A stretch of 64,000 nt of DNA from Anaerolineaceae bacterium. Lineage in GTDB: Bacteria; Chloroflexota; Anaerolineae; Aggregatilineales; Phototrophicaceae. Position numbers and translations under genes: made by a program. A model generated the notes under the pieces. That model was not told where the DNA came from. It searched no databases and saw only the letters and a list, made by a program, of their open reading frames with translations. Where the stretch lies: the NCBI GenBank assembly GCA_020634115.1, contig JACKCH010000010.1:992001-1056000 (forward strand), written 5' to 3'. Below, piece after piece: positions 51,060-59,639 of the stretch. How positions within the stretch are numbered: the stretch's first letter is position 1; every line of letters starts with the position of its first letter.

Positions 51060-52016
51060 ATGCTAAAATATTTATCGCGTAGAATTCTTGTTACGATACC
51101 TGTTCTTCTCGGCGTCACGATGATTATTTTTGCGCTGACCGAAATCGCGCCCGGCGACGTGGCCGACTATTTCATCAGCCCAGAAATTCAGATGTCTGCC
51201 GAACAGTTGGACGCGGTCCGCGCCCGCTTCGGACTCGATATGCCCGCGCCGCTCCGGTATGTCAATTGGCTGGGTAATGTGTTGCAAGGCGACCTGGGTT
51301 TTCGCTTCACAGATGGCCGCCCGGTCAGTGAGGTCATTTCGCGGCGTTTCAGTGCCAGTCTGCTCCTGATGGGTACGGCGCTCACTATCGGGATTGTGGT
51401 AGGGGTGCCGCTGGGGGTGTTCACCGGGCTGCGGCAATACTCTTTTTGGGACTTTTCCTTAACCGGTGTTTCATTCCTGGGTATCTCAACCCCGGCTTAC
51501 ATCCTGGGTATCCTGGCGCTGCTCGTGTTTTCGATCGAGTTGGGCTGGTTCCCTTCGGGCGGGATGCGCCCGGTAGACAGTGAGCCGACACTGGCAACCA
51601 CTATTCACCACTTGTTGTTGCCTAGTCTGGTGCTGAGTCTCAACTATATTGCTTCATTTATGCGGTATATGCGGTTCAGCATGTTGGAAGTCATTCGCTC
51701 GGATTACATCAACACAGCGCGGGCAAAAGGACTGTATAACCGCCGGGTGGTCTGGCGGCACACCGTCCCCAACGCCATTCTGCCGGTGATTACGGTGATC
51801 GGGCTGAGTATCCCCAATCTCGTTGTGGGGGCGGTGTTCACCGAAACGATCTTTAGCTGGCCGGGCATGGGTACGCTTTATCTGGATGCCGTGCAGGGGC
51901 GTGACGTGCCACTCCTGATGGGGATCAATCTGGTGATTGCGCTCTTTGTGCTGGCCGCCAATATCCTGACCGATGTTGCCTATGCTGTTGTGGATCCTCG
52001 GATACGTTATGACTGA
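51060..52016 (+). CDS. ABC transporter permease, DppB/OppB type
   Basis: The 318-residue protein has the DppB N-terminus (RRILVTIPVLLGVTMIIFAL), about six helices and the inner-membrane permease EAA-like loop (SMLEVIRSDYINTARAKGL). It ends VVDPRIRYD, typical of DppB. It forms the channel with the permease encoded next, with which it overlaps by 8 nt. Confidence 0.94.
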   Translation: MLKYLSRRILVTIPVLLGVTMIIFALTEIAPGDVADYFISPEIQMSAEQLDAVRARFGLDMPAPLRYVNWLGNVLQGDLGFRFTDGRPVSEVISRRFSASLLLMGTALTIGIVVGVPLGVFTGLRQYSFWDFSLTGVSFLGISTPAYILGILALLVFSIELGWFPSGGMRPVDSEPTLATTIHHLLLPSLVLSLNYIASFMRYMRFSMLEVIRSDYINTARAKGLYNRRVVWRHTVPNAILPVITVIGLSIPNLVVGAVFTETIFSWPGMGTLYLDAVQGRDVPLLMGINLVIALFVLAANILTDVAYAVVDPRIRYD

Positions 52017-52920
52017 ACAAACGCATACCTCATCCCCGGCCGCCGCCGTTGCCCAACTGAAACTGACCAATGCCCGCCCACAGCGGAACCGCACCCTGCG
52101 GCGCTTCCTCAAGCACCGGGTGGCGATTGCCGCTGTCATCGTCCTGACCGTGATCGCGCTGGTTTCCATATTCGCTCCGGTGCTGGAACGGTATGGTGAC
52201 GACAAGATTGACCTGCGGGCAGCGGGGCAGCCGCCATCAGCAGATCACTGGTTCGGTACGGATCGGGTCGGGCGCGACATCTGGAGCCGGACACTTAATG
52301 GTGGGCCGATTTCGCTATCGGTGGGCGTGGGGGCAACTCTGATTGCAACCTCCATTGGGACGGTACTTGGCGCTGTTTCCGGTTTTTATCGAGGCTGGGT
52401 GGATAACATCATCATGCGGATTACCGACATCGTGATGACGTTTCCCAGTATTGTGATTATGCTCACCCTGGCGGCGCTGCTGCCCCGCAGTGTGTGGGCG
52501 ATTATTCTTATCATTGGCGGCCTTAGTTGGCCGGCGGTGGCACGTCTGGTGCGGGCGCAGTTCCTGTCCATCCGGGAGTCTGAGTTCGTGGTCGCTGCCC
52601 GCTGCATTGGCGTGCAGGACAGGCGCATCATCATGAACCACATTCTGCCGAACGTGGTCGCGCCATTGGTGGCACTGATTACTTTCAGCATTGGCTCGGC
52701 CATCCTGACCGAAGCCGGGTTGAGTTTCCTGGGGTTGGGCGTGCCGCCACCAACGCCGAGTTGGGGGAATATGCTCGAATCGGCTCGTAACCTGGATATC
52801 CTGCAAAACCTGCCCTGGATGTGGATCCCCCCGGCGGTTATGACGGTACTCACCGTCCTCTGTGTGAATTTCATTGGCGATGGCATTCGTGATGCGATTG
52901 ACCCGCGTCTCGTGCTGTAA
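52009..52920 (+). CDS. ABC transporter permease, DppC/OppC type
   Basis: The 303-residue partner permease has the DppC N-terminal domain (FLKHRVAIAAVIVLTVIALV), the FGTDRVGRDIWSRTLNG motif, the EAA loop (SIRESEFVVAARCIGVQDRR) and the end GDGIRDAIDPRL. I start it at ATG 52009, which overlaps the dppB-like stop (ATGACTGA); the longer frame from 51973 is inside that gene. No ATPase genes follow, so the ATPases must be encoded elsewhere. Confidence 0.94.
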   Translation: MTEQTHTSSPAAAVAQLKLTNARPQRNRTLRRFLKHRVAIAAVIVLTVIALVSIFAPVLERYGDDKIDLRAAGQPPSADHWFGTDRVGRDIWSRTLNGGPISLSVGVGATLIATSIGTVLGAVSGFYRGWVDNIIMRITDIVMTFPSIVIMLTLAALLPRSVWAIILIIGGLSWPAVARLVRAQFLSIRESEFVVAARCIGVQDRRIIMNHILPNVVAPLVALITFSIGSAILTEAGLSFLGLGVPPPTPSWGNMLESARNLDILQNLPWMWIPPAVMTVLTVLCVNFIGDGIRDAIDPRLVL

Positions 52921-52932
52921 AGGAGCTATGCT

Positions 52933-53772
52933 GTGCGTGGACGTGACTTGAAACAAGCATTGCTAGCGGGGAAGCGGGTTTATGGGATTGCGGTGGAAGG
53001 CTATGGGCAACCGCGCTGGCCGCGTTTCTTCGCAGGTTTAGGCGTGATCGATTTTGTGTTCATGGATAGTGAACACAGCCCTAACAACCGCGAGACGATT
53101 GCCTGGGCCGCGCAGTGTTACGCGGCTTACGGGATTGCGCCGCTGCTGCGTATCCCCGAAATATCGCCCTCACAAGCGGCGATGGGACTCGATGCGGGCG
53201 CACACGGCATTATTGTGCCGTATGTCGAAACACGGGAACAGGTTAAGGCGATGGTGGGCGCGGTGAAGTACCGCCCATTGAAGGGGAAGGCGCTGGAAAC
53301 CGCGCTGGACACGGGGGTTTTCCCCAGCGATGCCACCCGCGACTACCTGCCGGGATATAACCCGGATGCGTTCCTAGTCATTATGATCGAAAGCCCGGCG
53401 GGAATCGCGAATCTGGCGGATATGCTGGCCTTCGGCGGGGTGGATGCGGTGCTGGTCGGGCCGCATGACCTGTCTATTTCCCTGGGAATCCCGGAACAGT
53501 ATGACCATCCACAGTTCATCGCCGCGCTGGACGGGATTATTCGTACCTGTCAGGCACACCAGACCGCTGTCGGAATGCACCTCATCTTCGGCACACTGGA
53601 AGACCGGTTGGCCTGGGTGCAACGGGGATTTAATTTTGTCTCGGTTCGTGGTGACACGCTGTTTATCGCCCAGGGGGCGCAGCACGAACTCACCACGATT
53701 CGCTCTGCCGTAGAAGGTGGGGAGCCTTCCGGCATCACAAGTGATATCGGTGCCGCCGGCCATAGCAGATAA
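52933..53772 (+). CDS. HpcH/HpaI-family aldolase
   Basis: The 279-residue protein is a class II (metal-dependent) pyruvate aldolase of the HpaI/2-keto-3-deoxy-sugar-acid type. The family features are DFVFMDSEHSPNN (catalytic His nearby), LLRIPEISP (Arg and Pro of the active site), GAHGIIVPYVET, MIESPAGIANL (metal-binding Glu) and VGPHDLSISLG (metal-binding Asp). Members cleave 2-keto-3-deoxyglucarate, 2-keto-3-deoxyrhamnonate or 4-hydroxy-2-oxoheptanedioate. It starts at GTG, with AAAGGAG upstream, 12 nt after the permease. In this region it may handle a sugar-acid by-product, but its substrate is unknown. Confidence 0.9.
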   Translation: MRGRDLKQALLAGKRVYGIAVEGYGQPRWPRFFAGLGVIDFVFMDSEHSPNNRETIAWAAQCYAAYGIAPLLRIPEISPSQAAMGLDAGAHGIIVPYVETREQVKAMVGAVKYRPLKGKALETALDTGVFPSDATRDYLPGYNPDAFLVIMIESPAGIANLADMLAFGGVDAVLVGPHDLSISLGIPEQYDHPQFIAALDGIIRTCQAHQTAVGMHLIFGTLEDRLAWVQRGFNFVSVRGDTLFIAQGAQHELTTIRSAVEGGEPSGITSDIGAAGHSR

Positions 53773-53802
53773 CCTGGCCGCATGGCTCACTGGAGAAAAA
53801 AC

Positions 53803-54693
53803 ATGCAAGTTTTCAGAGGAATATGGCCTGCACTCGTCACACCCAGCAACGCGGATCATAGCGTGAAGGTGGATGTGCTGTGCGATCTGGTGGATTATCT
53901 GCTGGATAAGGGCGTAGACGGGTTTTATGTGGGCGGGACAACTGGCGAGGGCATCTTTATGCCGGTTGCCCAGCGTAAACTCCTGGTCGAAACGGTGATG
54001 CCCCACATTAACGGACGTGTGCCGGTCATCCTGCACGCGGGCGCGGTTTCAGTGGACGACGCGATTGACCTGGCGCAGCACGGACGGGCGCACGGTGTAG
54101 TCGGGTTCAGCAGCATCATTCCCCCGATGTACACGTCGCTGGATACGATTGTGCCTTACTATACACAGTTGGCCGCTGCTGTTCCCGATCTGCCGTTTTT
54201 CGCCTATATTCTGAATCCGGACCTGGATTCGGTGGCGTTCATGAAGAGCCTGATGGGGATTCCTAACCTGGGCGGGAGCAAATACACCGGGCCGAATATG
54301 TATGAATTCCGCCAGATTATTGACCTGGGGGAAGGGCGCTGGACGATGTTTTCCGGCATGGACGAGGAATGCGTGTATGGGGCTATGATGGGTGCAACCG
54401 GGGCGATTGGCTCTACCTTGAACATCATGCCAGGAGCATTCCAGCAGATTCACCAGTATGTGGCCGCCGGTCAATATGCCGAAGCGCAGGATACCCAGGT
54501 TCGCGTCAACAAAGTTTTAGAAGTCATGATTAGTGTCGGTTTCCAGGGGGCGCTCAAAGAGATTATATCGGGACTCTTAGGGAAATCGGCGGGTGAGCCG
54601 CGCCTGCCGCGCCTGCCATTGAGTGACAGCCAGCGCGAAAAATTGCACCGCCAACTGGCCGAAACGGATTTCGAGGCACTGGCAGCACTGTAG
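53803..54693 (+). CDS. nanA: N-acetylneuraminate lyase (DHDPS/NAL family)
   Basis: This class I aldolase cleaves N-acetylneuraminate to pyruvate and N-acetylmannosamine. The 296-residue protein has the family GGTTGEG motif, the FFAYILNP segment (Tyr that assists catalysis), and the Schiff-base Lys in GSKYTGPNMYEFRQI. That last segment resembles NanA proteins (K-Y/F-T-x-P-x-x-Y/F) more than dihydrodipicolinate synthases. GSTLNIMPG near residue 215 also resembles the NAL GSTYN turn. ATG 53803 has GGAG upstream; an ATG seven codons earlier is less likely. It is co-oriented with the transporter and HpaI-type aldolase. nanE and nanK genes in the same region support the assignment. Confidence 0.85.
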   Translation: MQVFRGIWPALVTPSNADHSVKVDVLCDLVDYLLDKGVDGFYVGGTTGEGIFMPVAQRKLLVETVMPHINGRVPVILHAGAVSVDDAIDLAQHGRAHGVVGFSSIIPPMYTSLDTIVPYYTQLAAAVPDLPFFAYILNPDLDSVAFMKSLMGIPNLGGSKYTGPNMYEFRQIIDLGEGRWTMFSGMDEECVYGAMMGATGAIGSTLNIMPGAFQQIHQYVAAGQYAEAQDTQVRVNKVLEVMISVGFQGALKEIISGLLGKSAGEPRLPRLPLSDSQREKLHRQLAETDFEALAAL

Positions 54694-54694
54694 A

Positions 54695-56497
54695 TCAACC
54701 CGGATTCCGCCGATCCTGAATGTGAAATGTGACCTGGCCGAGATTTTCGATTTCGGCCAGACCAGTGGTCTGTGTGCCGGGCGGAACTTCCAACCGGGCA
54801 GCAAGCCGTCCGAGCGTGATGACATCCCCCGGAAACAGCGTGATAAATCGCGTCATATAAGCCAGTACATCCGGCGCAGCGTGAAGATATTCGGCGGTAC
54901 TGCCGGTCACGCTCCCCACACCATCCAGCGAGACGATACACGCGGCGGAAACGGTATTGCCGCTGGTTACTGGGTTGCCCACGACATTAAAGCCGTCGCG
55001 CCAGCGTCCATAGACTTTGGGCAAGTTGCGCTCCTGCATGGAAGCCGGTTCGATAATGTTATCCTCAAAAGCCGTATCATAGACCGAAAGCAGCGGCAGA
55101 TACCCCAGAATATAACTCTCGGCATCCTCCCGGTGGACTTGGCGGGCTATGCGGCTGACTACAAACGCCAGTTCGCAGCCTAACCAGATCATCCCCGTCG
55201 ACTCCGGAATCACAACCTGAGCGTTATCCGCCGCCAGGACGCTGTTGGGGGCGCACAGGAAGCGTGGGTAGGGGCGCGGCTTCAGGTCTTCCTGCGCTTC
55301 GGCAGCGGCGTAATTGCCGAACAGCAGCCACACATGGCGCACGTTTTCCGCCGACCATTCTGCCGGGGTGACTCGCTCCTGTCTCTGTGCGATCAGTCCG
55401 CGCACTACTGGCGAGGGATGCACAGTGCGTGCCGAGTCATGTACGTCGCGCCAGTCGTATTCCGAATGGTCAATCACCAGCGGGTTGTGCAGCACGCCGA
55501 GTTTCTCGATTTCGCTTTCGATGTAGTCGTCAGGCTGCGGAGTATATTCGCTCAGGTAGGGCGAACCGTCATAGCCCATCGTTCCCATGTGGATTACATC
55601 ACCGGGATAGAGCGTCATCAGCGACGACAGCCAGTGAATCGTGCGCTCGATCCCTAGCGCCATCGCGCCGGTATGCGAACGGTCACGCAGCAGGCCAGAC
55701 TGCCGGGTATAGATCAGCTGGTCGTAGGGATTGCCGATTTCGTCCAGCGTGACCAGGTAGGGTCCCATCGGGGTGCGGGCATCGGATTTCTTGTCGCCCC
55801 ACGAACTCATGGCATCCTCAAACCAGTCGTAAGGGGGCTGCTGGGCGAAATAGTCCCGCCGGAAATAATCGAAAGTTGCGTCGCTCACGATGGTCAGCCC
55901 GGCCACATGCGCTAACGCCTCACTCACTGGAATATCACGCCCGCCCCGCCCGATAATCACGCCGAGTTCGGGATTCCAGCCGCCGGTAATCGTCTCCGCG
56001 AAGGGCAGCACCAGCGGTGCGCCGGGAGCGATTACCGAACCCTGCGGGCGTTGATGTCCCTGCGGGAAAAGGTTCAGGTGGGTTCGGGCGGGGGTGCTGC
56101 GCCAGGCAGTCGGGCTGTTCTGTACCAGACCGAAGAACAGGCGGGGCCGGGGAATCGGCGCGTTCAGTTGCACCGCTGCCAGCGGAAACCCCGCGCCGGT
56201 GAGGATATACGGGTCGGACTGTTCGAGAAATCGCGTCAGGAAATCGGCCATGCGCCGTAGGCTGTCCAGGCCGGGCTGTCCTCCTGCCAGAAATGCTGCC
56301 AGCGACGCCGGAACATTCCCGCTTGGGAAGAACTGTGGTGGGCTGGCGTACAGGGGGGATGTCCCCCGCGAGGCATATTCGGTAATCCGTGCCTGTACGC
56401 CATTGGGGTCGAAAACCCAATCTTCCCCGGTGGCCGGGTGGGGCAGCACCAGCCCGAACCGCTCATGTTGATTTTCCGTAAAAGTCGCTAATCGCAT
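54695..56497 (-). CDS. Tandem fumarylacetoacetate-hydrolase-domain protein
   Basis: The 600-residue protein has two consecutive FAH-type domains. The first (about 1-345) has PELGVIIGRGGRDI and a late SLMTLYPGDVIHMGT. The second (about 350-600) has WLGCELAFVVSRIARQV and FITLFPGDVITLG. Each ELGVIIG-like strand carries one of the acidic metal ligands of the fold. Duplicated FAH proteins such as HpcE combine isomerase and decarboxylase steps; single-domain ones hydrate or cleave 2-keto acids. It is the third gene of the oxidoreductase-sialidase operon, 3 nt after the sialidase gene. Its exact reaction here is unknown. Confidence 0.85.
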   Translation of the reverse strand: MRLATFTENQHERFGLVLPHPATGEDWVFDPNGVQARITEYASRGTSPLYASPPQFFPSGNVPASLAAFLAGGQPGLDSLRRMADFLTRFLEQSDPYILTGAGFPLAAVQLNAPIPRPRLFFGLVQNSPTAWRSTPARTHLNLFPQGHQRPQGSVIAPGAPLVLPFAETITGGWNPELGVIIGRGGRDIPVSEALAHVAGLTIVSDATFDYFRRDYFAQQPPYDWFEDAMSSWGDKKSDARTPMGPYLVTLDEIGNPYDQLIYTRQSGLLRDRSHTGAMALGIERTIHWLSSLMTLYPGDVIHMGTMGYDGSPYLSEYTPQPDDYIESEIEKLGVLHNPLVIDHSEYDWRDVHDSARTVHPSPVVRGLIAQRQERVTPAEWSAENVRHVWLLFGNYAAAEAQEDLKPRPYPRFLCAPNSVLAADNAQVVIPESTGMIWLGCELAFVVSRIARQVHREDAESYILGYLPLLSVYDTAFEDNIIEPASMQERNLPKVYGRWRDGFNVVGNPVTSGNTVSAACIVSLDGVGSVTGSTAEYLHAAPDVLAYMTRFITLFPGDVITLGRLAARLEVPPGTQTTGLAEIENLGQVTFHIQDRRNPG

Positions 56498-56500
56498 TGT

Positions 56501-58381
56501 TTACTCTCCACCGCTATCCGCGCCATCCGTCAGCCAGGCCAGTGTAAAGTGGGTATAGGCGATACCGCCCTGGTTGCCGCGTTCGTACAGGATACCAATC
56601 TGCCCATCGGCCTGAATCACCAGATCACTGTAGGCCGACGGCCCTGGGTCTACCGTCTTGCTGACCGGCCATGTTTGCCCTTCGTCGTAACTCAGGCGCA
56701 CCGTGAGATTATAGCGGGCGTTGGGGTGGTTGGGGTTGGCGAACAGCAGGCGGCTTTTCCCGCCGTATTCGGCCTGCTGGGAGGTGCTGTAACGGATGAG
56801 ACTGGCCTGCACTGCCGGGCAGATCAGCATCGCGTCAAAGCGGGTCGGTTCGTATGCCACCGTGTCGCCAGCAGCGAACCGCCCAATCGTGACCGCCCGC
56901 CGTCCCACCGGTTGCTCGTCCTGGTAGGCGCGGCTGTTGAGCAGCACGTCGCCGTTTTCGAGTTCTACCGCCATCGCTTCATTCAGGCCGACATGGGGCG
57001 CGGCAGCACCCATCGCCCAGGTTGCCCCCAGATCATCGCTCCAGAACAGGTAATTCTGGGACTGAAAGACGCTGCGATCGCCTGCCGTGAAGACTCCGGC
57101 AAACACCAGTCGTCCGCTCCTGAGTTGCAGGGCGTGGCCGAGGGTGGGGCGCTGCACCCGCCACTGCGCCGGGCGGTGTACCTGGGTGCTGATGTCGGTT
57201 TCGCCGTGCCAACTTGCGCCGTTGTCGTCGCTGAACATGCAGCAGATTCGACTACTGCCTTTCCCTTCAGCTAATGCCCATTCGGAATGTTCCAGCTTGT
57301 TATACAGCACTACCATGCGCCCGGTGCCGCGCACCGTATCTACTACCGGGGCGCTGTTCTGCACCACGTACTCGCGCCCCGCGACGATATTCCGCGCCAC
57401 GACCTGTACGGGCGACCAGGACTGACCATGATCGCGGCTGTGTTTGCAGACCAGACGGATGGTTGCGGTGGAATCGCTGCAACTCTCCACGCGGCCTTCC
57501 GCGAAGGCTATCAGGTTGCCGTTGGCGGCGCGGACGATGCTGGGGATACGGTAACAGGCGTAACCCTCGCTGCCATTCACAAACACCGGAGTCACTGGCA
57601 GGCGGGCGGCTGCGCCCTGCACGCTGACCGGGTGTTCACCGGTGATCTGCCGGTAGTCGTGCATGACAGCCGTCAATCGGATGGTGTAATCGCCATCAAA
57701 GGCGTAATCGTGTGAAATTCGAGCGCCTATACCGCTGCTCTGGTCGCCAAAGTCCCACAGGAACAGGCGGAAACGCTCCGGTTGCGCGGTGACGGTTTCA
57801 CACGTGACCTGCCCGTTTGCGTCGGAGTGCGTGTTGATCTGCACGCCGGGCAAATCTGTAAAAGAGGAGAGTTCTGGCGCGGCTTCGGTGGGTGTCAACT
57901 CCCGGTTGTACCAGCACACCGCATCCACCCAACCGGTCTGATCCCGCCCGAAAGTATAGTCAAAATGTCCGCCTGCTGGGTCGGTATAACCACCAATCCG
58001 CAGCGTTGGCCCGGATGCCAGCGGGATAGAAATGGCGGGCAGAGGGCAGGCGACAGACCGGTCACCATCCACCGCCAGCCAAAGTACAGCACCGACAATG
58101 ACAGCGACATGATGCCACTCGCCCGGCGCAGGCGCGGCTAGAGTCAGCTTCAGCGGCGATTCCCCGTCCGGATAGGCGACAGCAATCAGATCACCATTTT
58201 CAAGGTAAATTTCGAGGGTATCCGTAATCGTAACGATGACCTGTTTGCAGCGGTTGGCGGTGGCGCAGTACCAGAAGGTGAGGCTGAACTCGTTCCCTGT
58301 CGGCGCGGGCAAACGGGCAGTGAAGGCGGCGTGGTCTAGCGTCCCGATGTCCTCCAGCATCCAGTGGGCATTTGCTTTCAT
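56501..58381 (-). CDS. Exo-alpha-sialidase (GH33) with LamG-like and PKD domains, no signal peptide
   Basis: Sialidases release terminal sialic acid from glycans. Residues about 1-170 are a concanavalin/LamG-like binding domain (FSLTFWYCA, EWHHVAVIVG, WVDAVCWYNRELT). About 185-255 is a PKD-like domain (LFLWDFGDQSS, HDYAFDGDYTIRLTA). From about 265 comes a six-bladed sialidase: YRIPSIV (the RIP arginine), Asp boxes SRDHGQSW, SDDNGASW, SDDLGATW and SYDEGQTW, a Glu in LNEAMAVELENG, and YSDLVI plus GILYERG near the end (nucleophile Tyr/Glu region). The N-terminus (MKANAHWMLEDIG) is not a signal peptide, and the upstream gene ends only 3 nt away, so the enzyme seems cytoplasmic. It could be a hydrolase or an intramolecular trans-sialidase. 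Confidence 0.88.
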   Translation of the reverse strand: MKANAHWMLEDIGTLDHAAFTARLPAPTGNEFSLTFWYCATANRCKQVIVTITDTLEIYLENGDLIAVAYPDGESPLKLTLAAPAPGEWHHVAVIVGAVLWLAVDGDRSVACPLPAISIPLASGPTLRIGGYTDPAGGHFDYTFGRDQTGWVDAVCWYNRELTPTEAAPELSSFTDLPGVQINTHSDANGQVTCETVTAQPERFRLFLWDFGDQSSGIGARISHDYAFDGDYTIRLTAVMHDYRQITGEHPVSVQGAAARLPVTPVFVNGSEGYACYRIPSIVRAANGNLIAFAEGRVESCSDSTATIRLVCKHSRDHGQSWSPVQVVARNIVAGREYVVQNSAPVVDTVRGTGRMVVLYNKLEHSEWALAEGKGSSRICCMFSDDNGASWHGETDISTQVHRPAQWRVQRPTLGHALQLRSGRLVFAGVFTAGDRSVFQSQNYLFWSDDLGATWAMGAAAPHVGLNEAMAVELENGDVLLNSRAYQDEQPVGRRAVTIGRFAAGDTVAYEPTRFDAMLICPAVQASLIRYSTSQQAEYGGKSRLLFANPNHPNARYNLTVRLSYDEGQTWPVSKTVDPGPSAYSDLVIQADGQIGILYERGNQGGIAYTHFTLAWLTDGADSGGE

Positions 58382-58384
58382 GGG

Positions 58385-59389
58385 TTACGGACTCCAGGTG
58401 GCGTGAATAGCGATTTCGTGCTGCTCCTGTGAGGACTGCTCCGCTGCGAAGGCCACATCCATGATGTGTGCGGCAAAATCCGCCGGGACGGGGGAGGGCG
58501 TGTCCTGCTCAATGGATTGGATGAACTGTCGCCACTCTTCAACCAGCGCGGCGTGCATCCAGTCGCCGGTAGGCAGTGACTCCGGGATGGTCTGCCAGTG
58601 TTCCTCACGGCCCATCGTCACACCGCCGGTATAGTCCACGTTCAGCATCCCCCGTGTGCAGGTGAGTTCAGTCAGGTGTTTAGGTGCGCCCGTGTGATAG
58701 CCGGTGCTGACAATTGTCCCGGCAGCGCCATTGGCATAGCGCAGGAAGACCATCCCGGCGTCGTCGGCCTGCTGCGGGTGAAACCGGGTCGAAAACTGCG
58801 CCGAAACTGTCGTTACGGGACTGTCTACCAGCCAGGTGAGGCGATCCAGCGGGTGAATGCCCACTGTGAGCCACACACCGCCGCCGGTTTCGCGGTTGAG
58901 ATGCCAGTCGCGCCGGTTGGACTCCATCCAGTATTTCTGCATGGTCGCCAGCCCGTAGACGACTTCGCCCATTTCGCCCGATTCGATGATCTGTTTGGCG
59001 ACCTGGTAAGCCGGGACAAAGTGGTTGACGTGTCCGACCATGAATTTGACTCCGGCTTCCCGCACAGCCTGCACAATCTGATCGCATTCCTGGCGGTTGG
59101 GGGCGAGAGGTTTTTCGAGGAGGACGTTTTTTCCGGCATGGAGGGCGGCCAGGGCGGCTTCGATATGGAGGTGGTGCGGCGTGGCAATCATGACGACCTG
59201 CACGGACTCATCCCGTAGCAGATCGTGGTAGTCGGTGTAGGGTGTACCGCCGTAGGTCTGGGTAAAAGCGTGCAACGCCGGGGCATTCGTCCGGGATGCC
59301 GCCACCAACCGGACTCCGGTCAGCGATGCCAGCGCCTGGGCGTGCTGTTCGCCATACGACCCCGCGCCAATAATGCCGATTCCCCACAT
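58385..59389 (-). CDS. Gfo/Idh/MocA oxidoreductase, candidate 2,7-anhydro-Neu5Ac oxidoreductase
   Basis: The 334-residue protein has an N-terminal Rossmann NAD(P) domain (WGIGIIGAGSYGEQHAQAL), the EKPLA motif (LLEKPLAPNRQE, family EKP) and a C-terminal alpha/beta domain with TVGIHPLDRLTWL, where the catalytic His of the family lies. The family includes NanOx/YjhC enzymes that turn 2,7-anhydro-N-acetylneuraminate into Neu5Ac. Adjacency to a sialidase and an MFS gene makes this the preferred role, by inference. A -10 box at 59429-59434 makes the longer frame to 59443 impossible; I use ATG 59389 (GGGG upstream), with ATG 59404 possible. It leads the operon with the sialidase and FAH genes. Confidence 0.85.
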   Translation of the reverse strand: MWGIGIIGAGSYGEQHAQALASLTGVRLVAASRTNAPALHAFTQTYGGTPYTDYHDLLRDESVQVVMIATPHHLHIEAALAALHAGKNVLLEKPLAPNRQECDQIVQAVREAGVKFMVGHVNHFVPAYQVAKQIIESGEMGEVVYGLATMQKYWMESNRRDWHLNRETGGGVWLTVGIHPLDRLTWLVDSPVTTVSAQFSTRFHPQQADDAGMVFLRYANGAAGTIVSTGYHTGAPKHLTELTCTRGMLNVDYTGGVTMGREEHWQTIPESLPTGDWMHAALVEEWRQFIQSIEQDTPSPVPADFAAHIMDVAFAAEQSSQEQHEIAIHATWSP

Positions 59390-59428
59390 CGTATTTGACC
59401 CCATCACCGCGTGTTTTCTCTTATGCTG

Positions 59429-59434
59429 ATTGTA
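59429..59434 (-). promoter_or_regulatory. -10 box of the oxidoreductase-sialidase operon
   Basis: TACAAT on the minus strand, the same hexamer as the URO-D promoter and almost the same distance (30 versus 31 bp) from a TTCCAC-N3-GTGGAA palindrome. The -35 position (TCGCCC) is poor, which would fit activation by the bound regulator. Confidence 0.5.
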
Positions 59435-59463
59435 GTGGAACACCAGATGCTGGGCGAATCTTT

Positions 59464-59478
59464 TTCCACCGAGTGGAA
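59464..59478. promoter_or_regulatory. IclR-type operator, copy 2 (oxidoreductase/MFS divergent promoter)
   Basis: A perfect TTCCAC-CGA-GTGGAA palindrome, 6 bp upstream of the -35 position of the leftward operon and 161 bp before the rightward MFS start. A half-site GTGGAA (59435-59440) and an imperfect TTCCA-N8-TGGAA (59553-59570) lie nearby. Confidence 0.7.
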
Positions 59479-59639
59479 TCTCTGCTGGATTCGGCGGCGG
59501 TTTCAGTCGTACAATGCAGATACACGGTTTGTCTTTTCCTCTGTACCTCTACTTCCACAGCGTATTGGAACTACTCAAATAGCGTGCCGCGTTTTAATGT
59601 AAATAACAGTCGATGGTAAAATTCCAAAGGCAATCAAGC

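Noticed and set aside
52933..56497. Homoprotocatechuate (Hpa) degradation pathway from the HpaI-type aldolase and HpcE-like protein
   Set aside because: No ring-cleavage dioxygenase, dehydrogenase or hydratase is present, and the genes are embedded in sialic-acid functions; both families have many other substrates.
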